Below, one piece after another: positions 1 to 5,503 of a stretch of 5,503 nucleotides of DNA (position 1 is the stretch's first letter; every line of letters begins with the position of its first letter). The notes beneath the pieces were generated by a model. That model had not been told where the DNA came from. It did no database searches and was given only the letters and a program-made list of their open reading frames with translations. The position numbers and the translations under genes were made by a program. Origin of the DNA: Clostridia bacterium (GTDB taxonomy: Bacteria > Bacillota > Clostridia > Christensenellales > Borkfalkiaceae); the NCBI GenBank assembly GCA_017503885.1, contig JAFVSF010000266.1:1-5503 (forward strand). The letters run 5' to 3'.

Positions 1-10
1 AGGAAAGAAA

Positions 11-1561
11 ATGAAAAAATTTAAAGTTGCAGTTATTAGTATGCTTATTTTTGCAATGCTTAGTTTTACGGCTTGTGGCAACAACAACAATAAGCCTCAA
101 GAATCAGACAAGTATAGAATTACAGTAGCTTGTCAATCAGAAGAATCTGAAGGCGATATACTTAGAATTTTAGCAGAAGCATTCGAAGCTAAAAACCCTG
201 ATTACGATATTGAAATTAAAACTTTCACAGGTCAAGATTTCGAAAGTTATATGCTTGGTAACTTTGCTCAAAATATTGAAAAGTCACCACATATCGTTTG
301 GACTTCAGACTCTATTCACGCAAGATGGCATAGATATTTTACTGACCTTAGACCTTTCTATGAAAGAGATTTAACGTCAACCGACTATAGTTTATATTAT
401 GAATCAATGCTTGATACGGCATCTTTAAACGGTGAGTTTAGACCTACTAAAAACTACACGGGCTCATTTAGAGCAGACAAAAAAGATACTAAAGACGGTA
501 CAGAAATTGGTGATAATCACTCAGAGTACGGTATTTACTACGCTCCAAGAGATTATAATAAGCCAGCTATCGTATGCAACACGAAATTGTTTGCTGATTT
601 AGACGCTGCATACGAACAGTACGTTGGAGCTCTTCCTGAAGGTGAAATGACTACTACTCAAAGATTAAACGATATAGTAGCAGGCAACGACTGGAATGAA
701 TTAGACGACTTATTTGCTTTTGCTCAGCTTATTGCTGAGAGAAGAAATGCTGTAATTGATGCAGCACTTAACGAAGAAGATATTAAACTTCAACAAAAAT
801 GGGAAGCTTTGACTGCAATCGATTTAAAACTCAACTGGGAACCAACCTACGTTACATTCTTAAATGCAATGGGCATTAAAACGATGTTTAATGCAGACGG
901 AACTATTAGTTTAGATCAAGAAAGCGAAAAATTAGTAGGATTACATGATAAAATGTATGCAGTGCCTGGTATCGTTAACTCTGATGGTGCAGATACTGAC
1001 TTTGCTACTGGTAAGGTATTCTTAAAAATCGTTTCAAGACCTGTAGTTTTAGGCTTTATCAATGCTTTTGAAGGTACTTATGGCGAAGCATGTTTACAAT
1101 CAATTCAAATTCCTGTACAAGATATCGCTGCAGGTAACTCTGGTTATGCTATGAACTATTACTACTATAATCAATCTGTTACTGTAAAAGGCGTTACTAA
1201 GTCTTATGCGGATATTTGTTGGGATTTCATTAAGTTCGTTATCACTACCGAAGGTCAAGAAGTAGCCGGCGCAAGCGGAAGTAACGTTCCAGTTCTTAAA
1301 TCTCTTTATGCAGACGGCGCTTGGAGAAAAGTTGCTAAGTTAAGTGGTATGAACCACGAAGCTTTCGTAGCAGGTGGCGAATTAAAGCAAAATTGGTATG
1401 ATATTTACAATCCAATATCAAGAGCAGGCTTTAGAGGTCAATTTGCAACGTTCTTTACAAACTTCACTAAGGAAAACTATGGTAATGGATCATTAGAGGC
1501 GTTGTTTGCTACAACTAAAACCTCATACAACGCGCTTGATCCTACCGGAAACGTACGTTAA
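11..1561 (+). CDS. ABC transporter substrate-binding lipoprotein, carbohydrate type (SBP family 1-like)
   Basis: This is the extracellular solute-binding protein of a carbohydrate ABC importer: it captures the sugar outside the membrane and delivers it to the two permeases that follow. The N-terminus is a lipoprotein signal: Lys2-Lys3, a hydrophobic stretch over residues 6-19, then a lipobox-like FTAC with Cys22 as the lipidated residue, followed by an Asn-rich linker. The mature part opens with a region resembling the first lobe of family 1 binding proteins (ILAEAFEAKNPDYDIEI around residues 48-64). The C-terminal third holds the hinge-type motif WDFIKFVITTEGQE around residues 403-416. At 516 residues it is longer than the usual 400-450, and a charged, helix-prone stretch around residues 200-275 probably accounts for part of the extra length. 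AGGAAAG at 1-7 is the ribosome binding site. The promoter lies outside the window. The role is secure from sequence and context, but the ligand cannot be read off. Confidence 0.93.
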   Translation: MKKFKVAVISMLIFAMLSFTACGNNNNKPQESDKYRITVACQSEESEGDILRILAEAFEAKNPDYDIEIKTFTGQDFESYMLGNFAQNIEKSPHIVWTSDSIHARWHRYFTDLRPFYERDLTSTDYSLYYESMLDTASLNGEFRPTKNYTGSFRADKKDTKDGTEIGDNHSEYGIYYAPRDYNKPAIVCNTKLFADLDAAYEQYVGALPEGEMTTTQRLNDIVAGNDWNELDDLFAFAQLIAERRNAVIDAALNEEDIKLQQKWEALTAIDLKLNWEPTYVTFLNAMGIKTMFNADGTISLDQESEKLVGLHDKMYAVPGIVNSDGADTDFATGKVFLKIVSRPVVLGFINAFEGTYGEACLQSIQIPVQDIAAGNSGYAMNYYYYNQSVTVKGVTKSYADICWDFIKFVITTEGQEVAGASGSNVPVLKSLYADGAWRKVAKLSGMNHEAFVAGGELKQNWYDIYNPISRAGFRGQFATFFTNFTKENYGNGSLEALFATTKTSYNALDPTGNVR

Positions 1562-1631
1562 TTCTATTATAAACAAACATTCTTTTAGCGTGCTAATTAC
1601 TAAACTAGGTGCGTTAAATTGAGGAGAAAAT

Positions 1632-2612
1632 ATGTTAGTACATAAAAGATATAGAAAGGCAGATGGAACGTTCGATTTTAAAGCATTCTTTAAAAAGAAC
1701 GCCGGATGTTGGCTTTACGTTACACCTGTACTTTTAGGTATAATATTTTTTACGATAGTGCCAATGGCAACGTCGATAGTATTTGCCTTTCATGATTACG
1801 ACCCAACCATTCCATCGTATTTACAGGCGGCGGGTATGAAACAGCTTAGTAATCCGGGCATTCAAAACTTTAAAAAAATCTTTACACCAAACGAAGATGG
1901 GGGTATGCTTGGTACGGTACTTTATTCGTTATTCGTTACGTTTAGGTATACCATAATTAGTTTAGCTGTATCGATTTTGGGTTCATATTGCGTGGCTCTT
2001 TTCTTAAATCAAAAGACAAAGGGTATACAGGCGTTTAGAATTATTTATTATTTACCTAACCTTATTCCTGGCGTTGCCGGTACTCTTCTTTGGAAGGAAA
2101 TAACTGCTGTAGACGGTGGTTATCTCAATATGATATTAGAGTCAATAGGTATGCAATCGTACACTTTCTATAACGACGCAAGGACAGTTCTTCCTACAAT
2201 GTTATTTATCGGTATGTTTGGTTGGGGTGGCTCTTGTATTATGTGGCTTGCTCAAATGCAAAACGTACCTAAAGAAATGTATGAGTCAGCAGAGCTTGAC
2301 GGCGCAACGTATTGGCAAAAAACATTTAGAATAACTGTACCAATGACAACAGCAATGCTTTTCTACGTTGTAGTAACGAGTATAATTGGTGGTTTACAAG
2401 CGTTTGGTAACGTTTATCCACTCATTGACGTTGCTGGTAGAGAAGTTCAGTTTATAGTAGTACTTATTTATCAGTATGCATACGACTTTAAAGTAGCTAA
2501 CGGTATGAGTATAGCCTGCGCGCTTTCTTGGGTGCTTTTCGTAATAATTGCTATACTTACGGCGTTTATATTTAAAACGAGCAAGTGGGTTTACTATGGG
2601 GAGGAAATGTAA
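1632..2612 (+). CDS. Sugar ABC transporter permease, MalF/UgpA type
   Basis: First inner-membrane permease of the importer. It forms the translocation channel as a heterodimer with the next gene product. About six hydrophobic segments are visible (roughly residues 26-50, 94-126, 134-156, 187-208, 241-263 and 287-314), with a polar loop of about 45 residues after the first, as in MalF/UgpA-like CUT1 permeases. The cytoplasmic EAA loop, which docks on the ATPase, lies at residues 213-237: E215, the ESAELDGA core with G224, and the closing I..VP at 234-237. The length of 326 is normal. The start is supported by GAGGAG at 1621-1626, five bases before the ATG. It follows the binding protein after a 70-base gap and ends one base before the next start, so the two permeases are translationally coupled. 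No ATPase gene accompanies them. Confidence 0.95.
   Translation: MLVHKRYRKADGTFDFKAFFKKNAGCWLYVTPVLLGIIFFTIVPMATSIVFAFHDYDPTIPSYLQAAGMKQLSNPGIQNFKKIFTPNEDGGMLGTVLYSLFVTFRYTIISLAVSILGSYCVALFLNQKTKGIQAFRIIYYLPNLIPGVAGTLLWKEITAVDGGYLNMILESIGMQSYTFYNDARTVLPTMLFIGMFGWGGSCIMWLAQMQNVPKEMYESAELDGATYWQKTFRITVPMTTAMLFYVVVTSIIGGLQAFGNVYPLIDVAGREVQFIVVLIYQYAYDFKVANGMSIACALSWVLFVIIAILTAFIFKTSKWVYYGEEM
2598..2604 (+). promoter_or_regulatory. Ribosome binding site that decides the start of the second permease
   Basis: GGGGAGG lies inside the last codons of the upstream permease, and its GGAGG core ends nine bases before the ATG at 2614. The upstream stop (2610-2612) and this ATG are one base apart, so ribosomes finishing the first permease can reinitiate here. 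This places the start at 2614 rather than at the in-frame ATGs at 2548 or 2596, neither of which has a comparable site. Confidence 0.85.
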
Positions 2613-2613
2613 T

Positions 2614-3492
2614 ATGCAAAACATTGTTAAAAAGCAAAGAAGTTATTACAAAGAACCCTTAGCGTTGACTATTGCAAAATACTTTTTCTTAGTATTATTC
2701 TCGTTCTTTTTCTTGTTCCCTGTATACGCGCTCGTTATAAACTCATTTATGCCATACGAACAGTTAGTTGGTGTAAGATCACTTTGGCCTAAGTATTTTG
2801 AGTTTAAAACTTATACAAAGGTTTTTACAACGGAATACGTTAGATATTTTGTTAACACTTTAAAAGTATGTTTTTTAAATATCGGCGGTGTATGCGTTGC
2901 ATCATCACTTACTGCGTACGCTATATCTAAACTTGATTTCTGGGGCAAAAACTTTGTGTTTGCGGTAATTATGGGTATGGTTCTTCTTCCAAGCACGATA
3001 CTTTCTATCCCTCTTTACATTATATATTCTAAGTTAGAGTGGATTGGAACGTTATACCCATTATGGGTGCCAATGTGGTTTGGTGGCGGTACGATGAATA
3101 TATTCCTCGTTCGTCAGTTTATGAAAGGCATTCCAAAGTCTTATTCGGAAGCTGCAAGCTTAGATGGCGCAAACAGTTTACAAGTATTTATAAAAATTAT
3201 TTTACCACTAGTAAAACCAATACTTATTTACCTTGCGGTAACAGGCTTCTTTGGAAACTGGAACGATTTTTCAGGTCCTCTTATGTACGTAAGAGACGAG
3301 CAAAAGAATTGGACCGTTTCACTTGCACTTTATATGATTTTTGGTACTGACTCATTAGGTTCTGGTACTCAAAAGTTTATGAACAACCAAATGGCTGTTG
3401 GTGTTATGATGATGATACCTTGCGTAATACTCTTTGCTTTCTTCCAAAAGACGATAATGGAGGGTATTTCGGTAATAGGTGTAAAAGGCTAA
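2614..3492 (+). CDS. Sugar ABC transporter permease, MalG/AraQ type
   Basis: Second permease of the same CUT1 importer, partner of the preceding MalF-type subunit. The frame is open from 2548, but I choose the ATG at 2614. It is preceded by GGGGAGG at a good distance and gives the normal 292-residue length, whereas starting at 2548 would add 22 residues read from inside the upstream permease with no ribosome binding site. Hydrophobic segments lie near residues 21-43, 80-104, 113-138, 145-165, 198-214 and 259-277. The EAA loop is at 176-198 (E179-A180-A181, D184-G185, closing LP at 197-198). The C-terminus (QKTIMEGISVIGVKG) is the typical AraQ/MalG tail. The gene ends directly against the structured intergenic repeat, with no conventional terminator between. 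Confidence 0.95.
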   Translation: MQNIVKKQRSYYKEPLALTIAKYFFLVLFSFFFLFPVYALVINSFMPYEQLVGVRSLWPKYFEFKTYTKVFTTEYVRYFVNTLKVCFLNIGGVCVASSLTAYAISKLDFWGKNFVFAVIMGMVLLPSTILSIPLYIIYSKLEWIGTLYPLWVPMWFGGGTMNIFLVRQFMKGIPKSYSEAASLDGANSLQVFIKIILPLVKPILIYLAVTGFFGNWNDFSGPLMYVRDEQKNWTVSLALYMIFGTDSLGSGTQKFMNNQMAVGVMMMIPCVILFAFFQKTIMEGISVIGVKG

Positions 3493-3606
3493 TTTAAAGG
3501 CTTATATACTTCGGTATGCGTCGTTTCTACAAAGCATTTGCGACTGGGATGACCAACAAGGTCTATCCCACCCCCAAATTCTTTGTGAGCCTAGCCTACC
3601 TCGTAT
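3493..3606. repeat. Structured intergenic element, copy A of a tandem pair
   Basis: First of two diverged tandem copies. It begins right after the permease stop codon with TTTAAAGG and then CTTATATACTTCG (3501-3513), which is identical in copy B. Main fold: outer arms 3529-3540 and 3575-3586 pair at 11 of 12 positions (ACAAAG with CTTTGT, one C-T mismatch, then ATTTG with CAAAT). After a 5x5 internal loop comes an apical hairpin, GGGAT-GACC (3546-3554) pairing with GGTC-T-ATCCC (3560-3569): nine pairs and one bulged T. A weaker first hairpin (CGGT 3512-3515 with GTCG 3520-3523, two G-T pairs) and a weak 3' one (GAG 3587-3589 with CTC 3600-3602) sit where copy B has better stems. The strand is undetermined because the arms can fold either way. 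I do not recognise the family. The right-hand boundary is approximate. Confidence 0.75.
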
Positions 3607-3612
3607 CTAACC

Positions 3613-3629
3613 CTTTAAATCTTTTAAAG
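3613..3629. other. Small AT-rich hairpin at the junction of the two elements
   Basis: CTTTAAA (3613-3619) and TTTAAAG (3623-3629) are perfect inverted repeats around a TCT loop. The right arm is also the start of copy B, and copy A begins with the same TTTAAAG at 3493-3499. This could be the terminal motif of a repeat unit, or a chance AT-rich palindrome. It is weak as a terminator because the stem is AT-only apart from one pair and no T-run follows. Confidence 0.4.
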
Positions 3630-3740
3630 TCTTATATACTTCGCAAAAGTGCGTTACTGCTTTGGTGTCAAGACTTCGGTGACCAATTAGGTCTACCAAA
3701 TCCTTTCCGCCAAAGCGAGCCTTCTTTTGCTTGCTCGAAC
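3622..3740. repeat. Structured intergenic element, copy B of a tandem pair
   Basis: Second copy, offset by exactly 130 bases from copy A with no gaps between 3631 and 3720. By hand count 52 of 90 bases match. Its stems occupy the same places with different bases. Outer arms: GCTTTG (3659-3664) with CAAAGC (3711-3716), extendable inward to nine pairs with one G-T. Apical hairpin: GGT-GACC (3678-3684) with GGTC-T-ACC (3690-3697), seven pairs and the same bulged T. First hairpin: CGCA (3642-3645) with TGCG (3650-3653), loop AAAG. Last hairpin: CGAGC (3716-3720) with GCTCG (3733-3737). The copy ends about 60 bases before the fucosidase start. Either a dispersed intergenic repeat or half of a tandem leader RNA is possible. 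Confidence 0.75.
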
Positions 3741-3797
3741 ATAGTCAATATTTTACAAATTATCAATAAAAATTTTCCATAAAAGGAAGCTAAAACA

Positions 3798-4745
3798 ATG
3801 GACAGAAAACAATGGTTTAAAGAAGCTAAATTCGGTATGATGATTCACTTTGGGCTTTACTCGCTTTTAGCAGGTGAGTGGAAAGGTCAAAGAATGGATA
3901 TGATTGCCGAGTGGGCGCAATCTTGTTTCCAAATTCCTATTAAAGAATACGAAAAACTTATGGAAGCGTTTAATCCAGTATTTTTTGATGCGGATGAGTG
4001 GTGTGATTTAGCAGTTTCGGCAGGTATGAAATACATTGTTGTTACAACAAAGCATCACGAGGGCTTTGCTCTTTTCCATTCTAAAGTGGATGATTATAAC
4101 GTAGCAAACACACCATTTAAAAGAGATATTATTAAGGAACTTTCGGTGGCGTGCAGAAAGAGAGGTCTTAAGTTTGGAATATACTATTCTCAAGAACTTG
4201 ACTGGCACGAAGAACACGGCGGTGGCTACACCGAAACGTTCGAAACAAATCAAGGTAAACCTTGGACTAATTTTTGGGATTTTCCTAATACTAAAAAAGA
4301 TTTTGAAATCTGTTTTAGAAAGAAAACCCTTCCACAAGTTACAGAACTTTTAACAAATTACGGCGATATCGACCTTATTTGGTTTGATACTCCGCAAGAT
4401 ATTACAAAAGAGCAGTCGTTGGAACTTTACAATTTGGTAAAGAAATACCAACCTAATTGTCTTATCAATTCGAGGATAGGAAACGGACTTGGAGATTATG
4501 GCTCCTCGGGAGATAACGAGACGGATGCTGAGGGTAACGGAATGCTTTATGAAGTTCCTGCAACCCTTAACGACACGTGGGGATACAAGGCGTACGACCA
4601 AAATTGGAAAAACGCTGAAACCGTATTAAAAATCAAAAATGATTTAAACGGCAGAGGAATTAACTACCTTTTAAACGTTGGTCCAGACTATTTAGGTAGA
4701 ATTCCAGCTCCAAGTATTGAAATTTTAAAATCTTTGAATAAATAA
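3798..4745 (+). CDS. Alpha-L-fucosidase, GH29 family, barrel-only, cytoplasmic
   Basis: Retaining glycoside hydrolase predicted to remove terminal alpha-L-fucose from oligosaccharides. GH29 landmarks appear in order: the opening WFKEAKFGMMIHFGLYS (residues 6-22), EYEKLMEAFNP (50-60), KYIVVTTKHHEGFALFHS (78-95), GLKFGIYYS (123-131), DLIWFDTP (192-199) with Asp197 as the likely nucleophile, CLINSR (221-226), YEVPATLNDTWGY (251-263) and LLNVGPDYLGRIP (291-303). The acid/base residue is not assignable by eye. There is no signal peptide, so it should act in the cytoplasm on imported sugars. At 315 residues it stops about where the barrel ends; the beta-sandwich domain that takes many GH29 enzymes to about 430-460 residues is absent. 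The start is supported by AAAGGA about ten bases upstream. The next gene follows after 56 bases. The family call is secure; linkage preference is unknown. Confidence 0.93.
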   Translation: MDRKQWFKEAKFGMMIHFGLYSLLAGEWKGQRMDMIAEWAQSCFQIPIKEYEKLMEAFNPVFFDADEWCDLAVSAGMKYIVVTTKHHEGFALFHSKVDDYNVANTPFKRDIIKELSVACRKRGLKFGIYYSQELDWHEEHGGGYTETFETNQGKPWTNFWDFPNTKKDFEICFRKKTLPQVTELLTNYGDIDLIWFDTPQDITKEQSLELYNLVKKYQPNCLINSRIGNGLGDYGSSGDNETDAEGNGMLYEVPATLNDTWGYKAYDQNWKNAETVLKIKNDLNGRGINYLLNVGPDYLGRIPAPSIEILKSLNK

Positions 4746-4746
4746 A

Positions 4747-4786
4747 AGTTATTACGCTACGTGCTTATGGCAGTAGAATAATAACT
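4747..4786. other. Long imperfect hairpin between the fucosidase and the secreted repeat protein
   Basis: The 40-base sequence just after the fucosidase stop folds on itself. AGTTATTA (4747-4754) pairs with TAATAACT (4779-4786), CTAC (4757-4760) with GTAG (4773-4776), and TGC (4762-4764) with GCA (4770-4772). That makes 15 pairs, interrupted by a CG/AA internal loop and one bulged G, with a TTATG loop. On the + strand it is followed by ATAAAGGAG, the next gene's ribosome binding site, not a T-run, so it is not a standard terminator for the fucosidase. On the - strand a CTTTTATTTA tail follows, but no gene points that way. It may separate expression of the two genes, protect the mRNA end, or control access to the ribosome binding site three bases downstream. 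Confidence 0.65.
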
Positions 4787-4801
4787 ATAAAGGAGAAAAT
4801 T

Positions 4802-5503
4802 ATGAAAATAAAAAGCAAGACGAGTTTTCTATTGAAAATAGCGTTATGCGTAGCTTTAGCGTTATCGACCTTTTGCGTAGTAATGGGCTTTGTTGGTAAC
4901 AACAAACTTGTTGCTAAAGCAGAAACTGTTGACGTAACGGAAACCGTACAAATAGTGGATGCAGGTGCTGCAGGATGGGGACACGGAAGTGACGAATTGA
5001 TATTTATCGTAAGAATGACTCCACACACAAGCGTTACAGGTGTGTGGAACTTCTCGTATTCTGATTATCAAACAGCAAATAACGGAGTAGATATTTTAGA
5101 GTATATTTACGTAAATAACGAATCTGCAAGAACTGCTGTAAATAACAACCAAAACGGCGTTACAAGTCACGCAGGTGCATCTGGTTGGTTGGCAAACGGC
5201 GGTAGCTGTGCACCTGTTTTTGCAGAAACAAATGGCGAGGGCATAGTAGTTAGAATAGACACAGATTATTCAACTACATGTTTTAACTTTACTTTAAAAG
5301 CGGGCTTATCGCTTTTAAACGCAAGTGGCAATATTGAAAAAATCACTGAAGATATAGTGTTCAATTATAACAATGGAGTTATAACTAAAGTACCGCCATC
5401 TGTTGACGTAACGGAAACCGTATCAATAGTGGATGCAGTCGCTGCAGGATGGGGACACGGAAGTGACGAATTGATATTTATCGTAAGAATGACTCCACAC
5501 ACA
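4802..5503 (+). CDS. Secreted protein with 158-residue tandem repeats (3' end outside the window)
   Basis: This frame is open from the ATG to the window edge (234 codons, no stop), so the gene is partial. The start has an excellent site, AAAGGAG at 4789-4795. The N-terminus is a Sec signal peptide: Lys-rich residues 2-12, a hydrophobic core at 13-31, and a likely cleavage after Ala38-Lys39-Ala40. The mature part starts a repeat at residue 43 (VDVTETV, then AAGWGHGSDELIFIVRMTPHT) whose second copy starts at residue 201, giving a period of 158. Each full unit looks beta-rich, has two cysteines (136 and 160), and ends with a TLKAGLSLL...ITEDIVFNY pattern. That recalls beta-sandwich repeats of large clostridial surface proteins, though this is a resemblance from memory and not a family assignment. 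Catalytic or anchoring domains may lie downstream. The position after a fucosidase suggests a carbohydrate-related surface role, by inference only. Confidence 0.88.
   Translation, partial: MKIKSKTSFLLKIALCVALALSTFCVVMGFVGNNKLVAKAETVDVTETVQIVDAGAAGWGHGSDELIFIVRMTPHTSVTGVWNFSYSDYQTANNGVDILEYIYVNNESARTAVNNNQNGVTSHAGASGWLANGGSCAPVFAETNGEGIVVRIDTDYSTTCFNFTLKAGLSLLNASGNIEKITEDIVFNYNNGVITKVPPSVDVTETVSIVDAVAAGWGHGSDELIFIVRMTPHT
4926..5029 (+). repeat. Coding repeat, start of unit 1
   Basis: These 104 bases recur at 5400-5503 with 100 matches. They encode the start of the first 158-residue unit, from the last bases of codon 42 to residue 76. The four differences fall in two codons (Gln50 and Gly55 here). 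Confidence 0.95.
5400..5503 (+). repeat. Coding repeat, start of unit 2, cut by the window edge
   Basis: Direct repeat of 4926-5029 at a distance of 474 bases, an exact multiple of three. Differences from unit 1 are TCA for CAA (Ser208 for Gln50) and GTC for GGT (Val213 for Gly55). Both change the amino acid, and every other base matches. The final 63 bases (5441-5503) are identical to 4967-5029. How far the identity continues cannot be seen. Confidence 0.95.

Noticed and set aside
1584..1618. Possible hairpin between binding protein and first permease (TTTAGCG with CGTTAAA)
   Set aside because: It has seven pairs including a G-T around a 21-base loop, which is too weak to claim. A real stem here would suit differential expression of the binding protein, but the sequence alone does not show it.
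3501..3513. TATACT inside the conserved CTTATATACTTCG, in both copies, as a -10 promoter box
   Set aside because: No recognisable -35 box lies 16-18 bases upstream in either copy, and the whole 13-base block is conserved, which a -10 box does not explain.
3493..3740. CRISPR array or insertion sequence as an explanation of the tandem repeats
   Set aside because: There are only two copies, at about 58% identity and a 130-base offset, with no short identical repeat-spacer pattern and no transposase. Neither model fits.
3668..3742. 24-codon ATG-initiated frame on the - strand over copy B
   Set aside because: There is no ribosome binding site upstream of the ATG, it is too short to support by itself, and copy A does not preserve the frame.
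3731..3759. Possible promoter for the fucosidase (TTGCTC, 17 bases, TACAAA)
   Set aside because: It matches the consensus only 3/6 and 4/6 in an AT-rich region where such matches are common. The 3' arm of the last hairpin of copy B also overlaps the proposed -35.
3516..3782. Open frame of 88 codons on the + strand in the intergenic region
   Set aside because: It runs straight through both structured repeat copies, has no ribosome binding site before its ATG, and has a composition unlike the neighbouring genes. The openness is explained by the repeat sequence.
4008..4337. Open frame of 109 codons on the - strand inside the fucosidase gene
   Set aside because: It lies wholly within a well-supported GH29 coding sequence, has no recognisable protein features, and follows from the codon pattern of the real gene.
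4765..5028. Open frame of 87 codons on the - strand opposite the secreted protein start
   Set aside because: The + strand frame has a strong ribosome binding site, a signal peptide and an in-frame repeat of 474 bases, so the opposite frame is a shadow.

Overview
The window reads as part of an AT-rich bacterial chromosome, most likely from an anaerobic, low-GC Firmicute (a clostridial, gut-type organism). This rests on strong AGGAG-type ribosome binding sites, a lipoprotein-type sugar-binding protein with the Gram-positive style of membrane anchoring, a binding-protein/permease/permease cassette without its own ATPase, and AT-rich codon use. No rRNA or other phylogenetic marker is present, so the assignment is an inference. 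All supported genes are on the + strand.

Layout. (1) 11-3492: a three-gene carbohydrate ABC importer of the CUT1 type. It comprises a 516-residue lipoprotein binding protein, a MalF/UgpA-type permease (326 aa) and a MalG/AraQ-type permease (292 aa, start corrected to 2614). (2) 3493-3797: a 305-base intergenic stretch holding two diverged, tandem copies (130-base offset) of a structured element. Their stems are preserved by compensatory base changes. (3) 3798-4745: a cytoplasmic GH29 alpha-L-fucosidase that consists of the catalytic barrel only. (4) 4747-4786: an imperfect hairpin filling most of the short gap to the next gene. (5) 4802 to the window end: the first 234 codons of a secreted protein with a signal peptide and 158-residue tandem repeats. 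It runs off the edge inside the second repeat.

How the genes may work together: the importer would bring in an oligosaccharide, the fucosidase would remove alpha-L-fucose in the cytoplasm, and the secreted repeat protein would act at or outside the cell surface. The energy-coupling ATPase is presumably a shared MsmX-type protein encoded elsewhere. The substrate link between importer and fucosidase rests on gene order only.

The most interesting item is the tandem structured element. Hand alignment gives about 58% identity over 90 gap-free bases. The two paired arms that change most in sequence remain complementary in both copies, and a bulged hairpin with a conserved GACC/GGTC core sits at the same place. 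It could be a dispersed intergenic repeat or a tandem cis-regulatory RNA ahead of the fucosidase, and I cannot name a known family.
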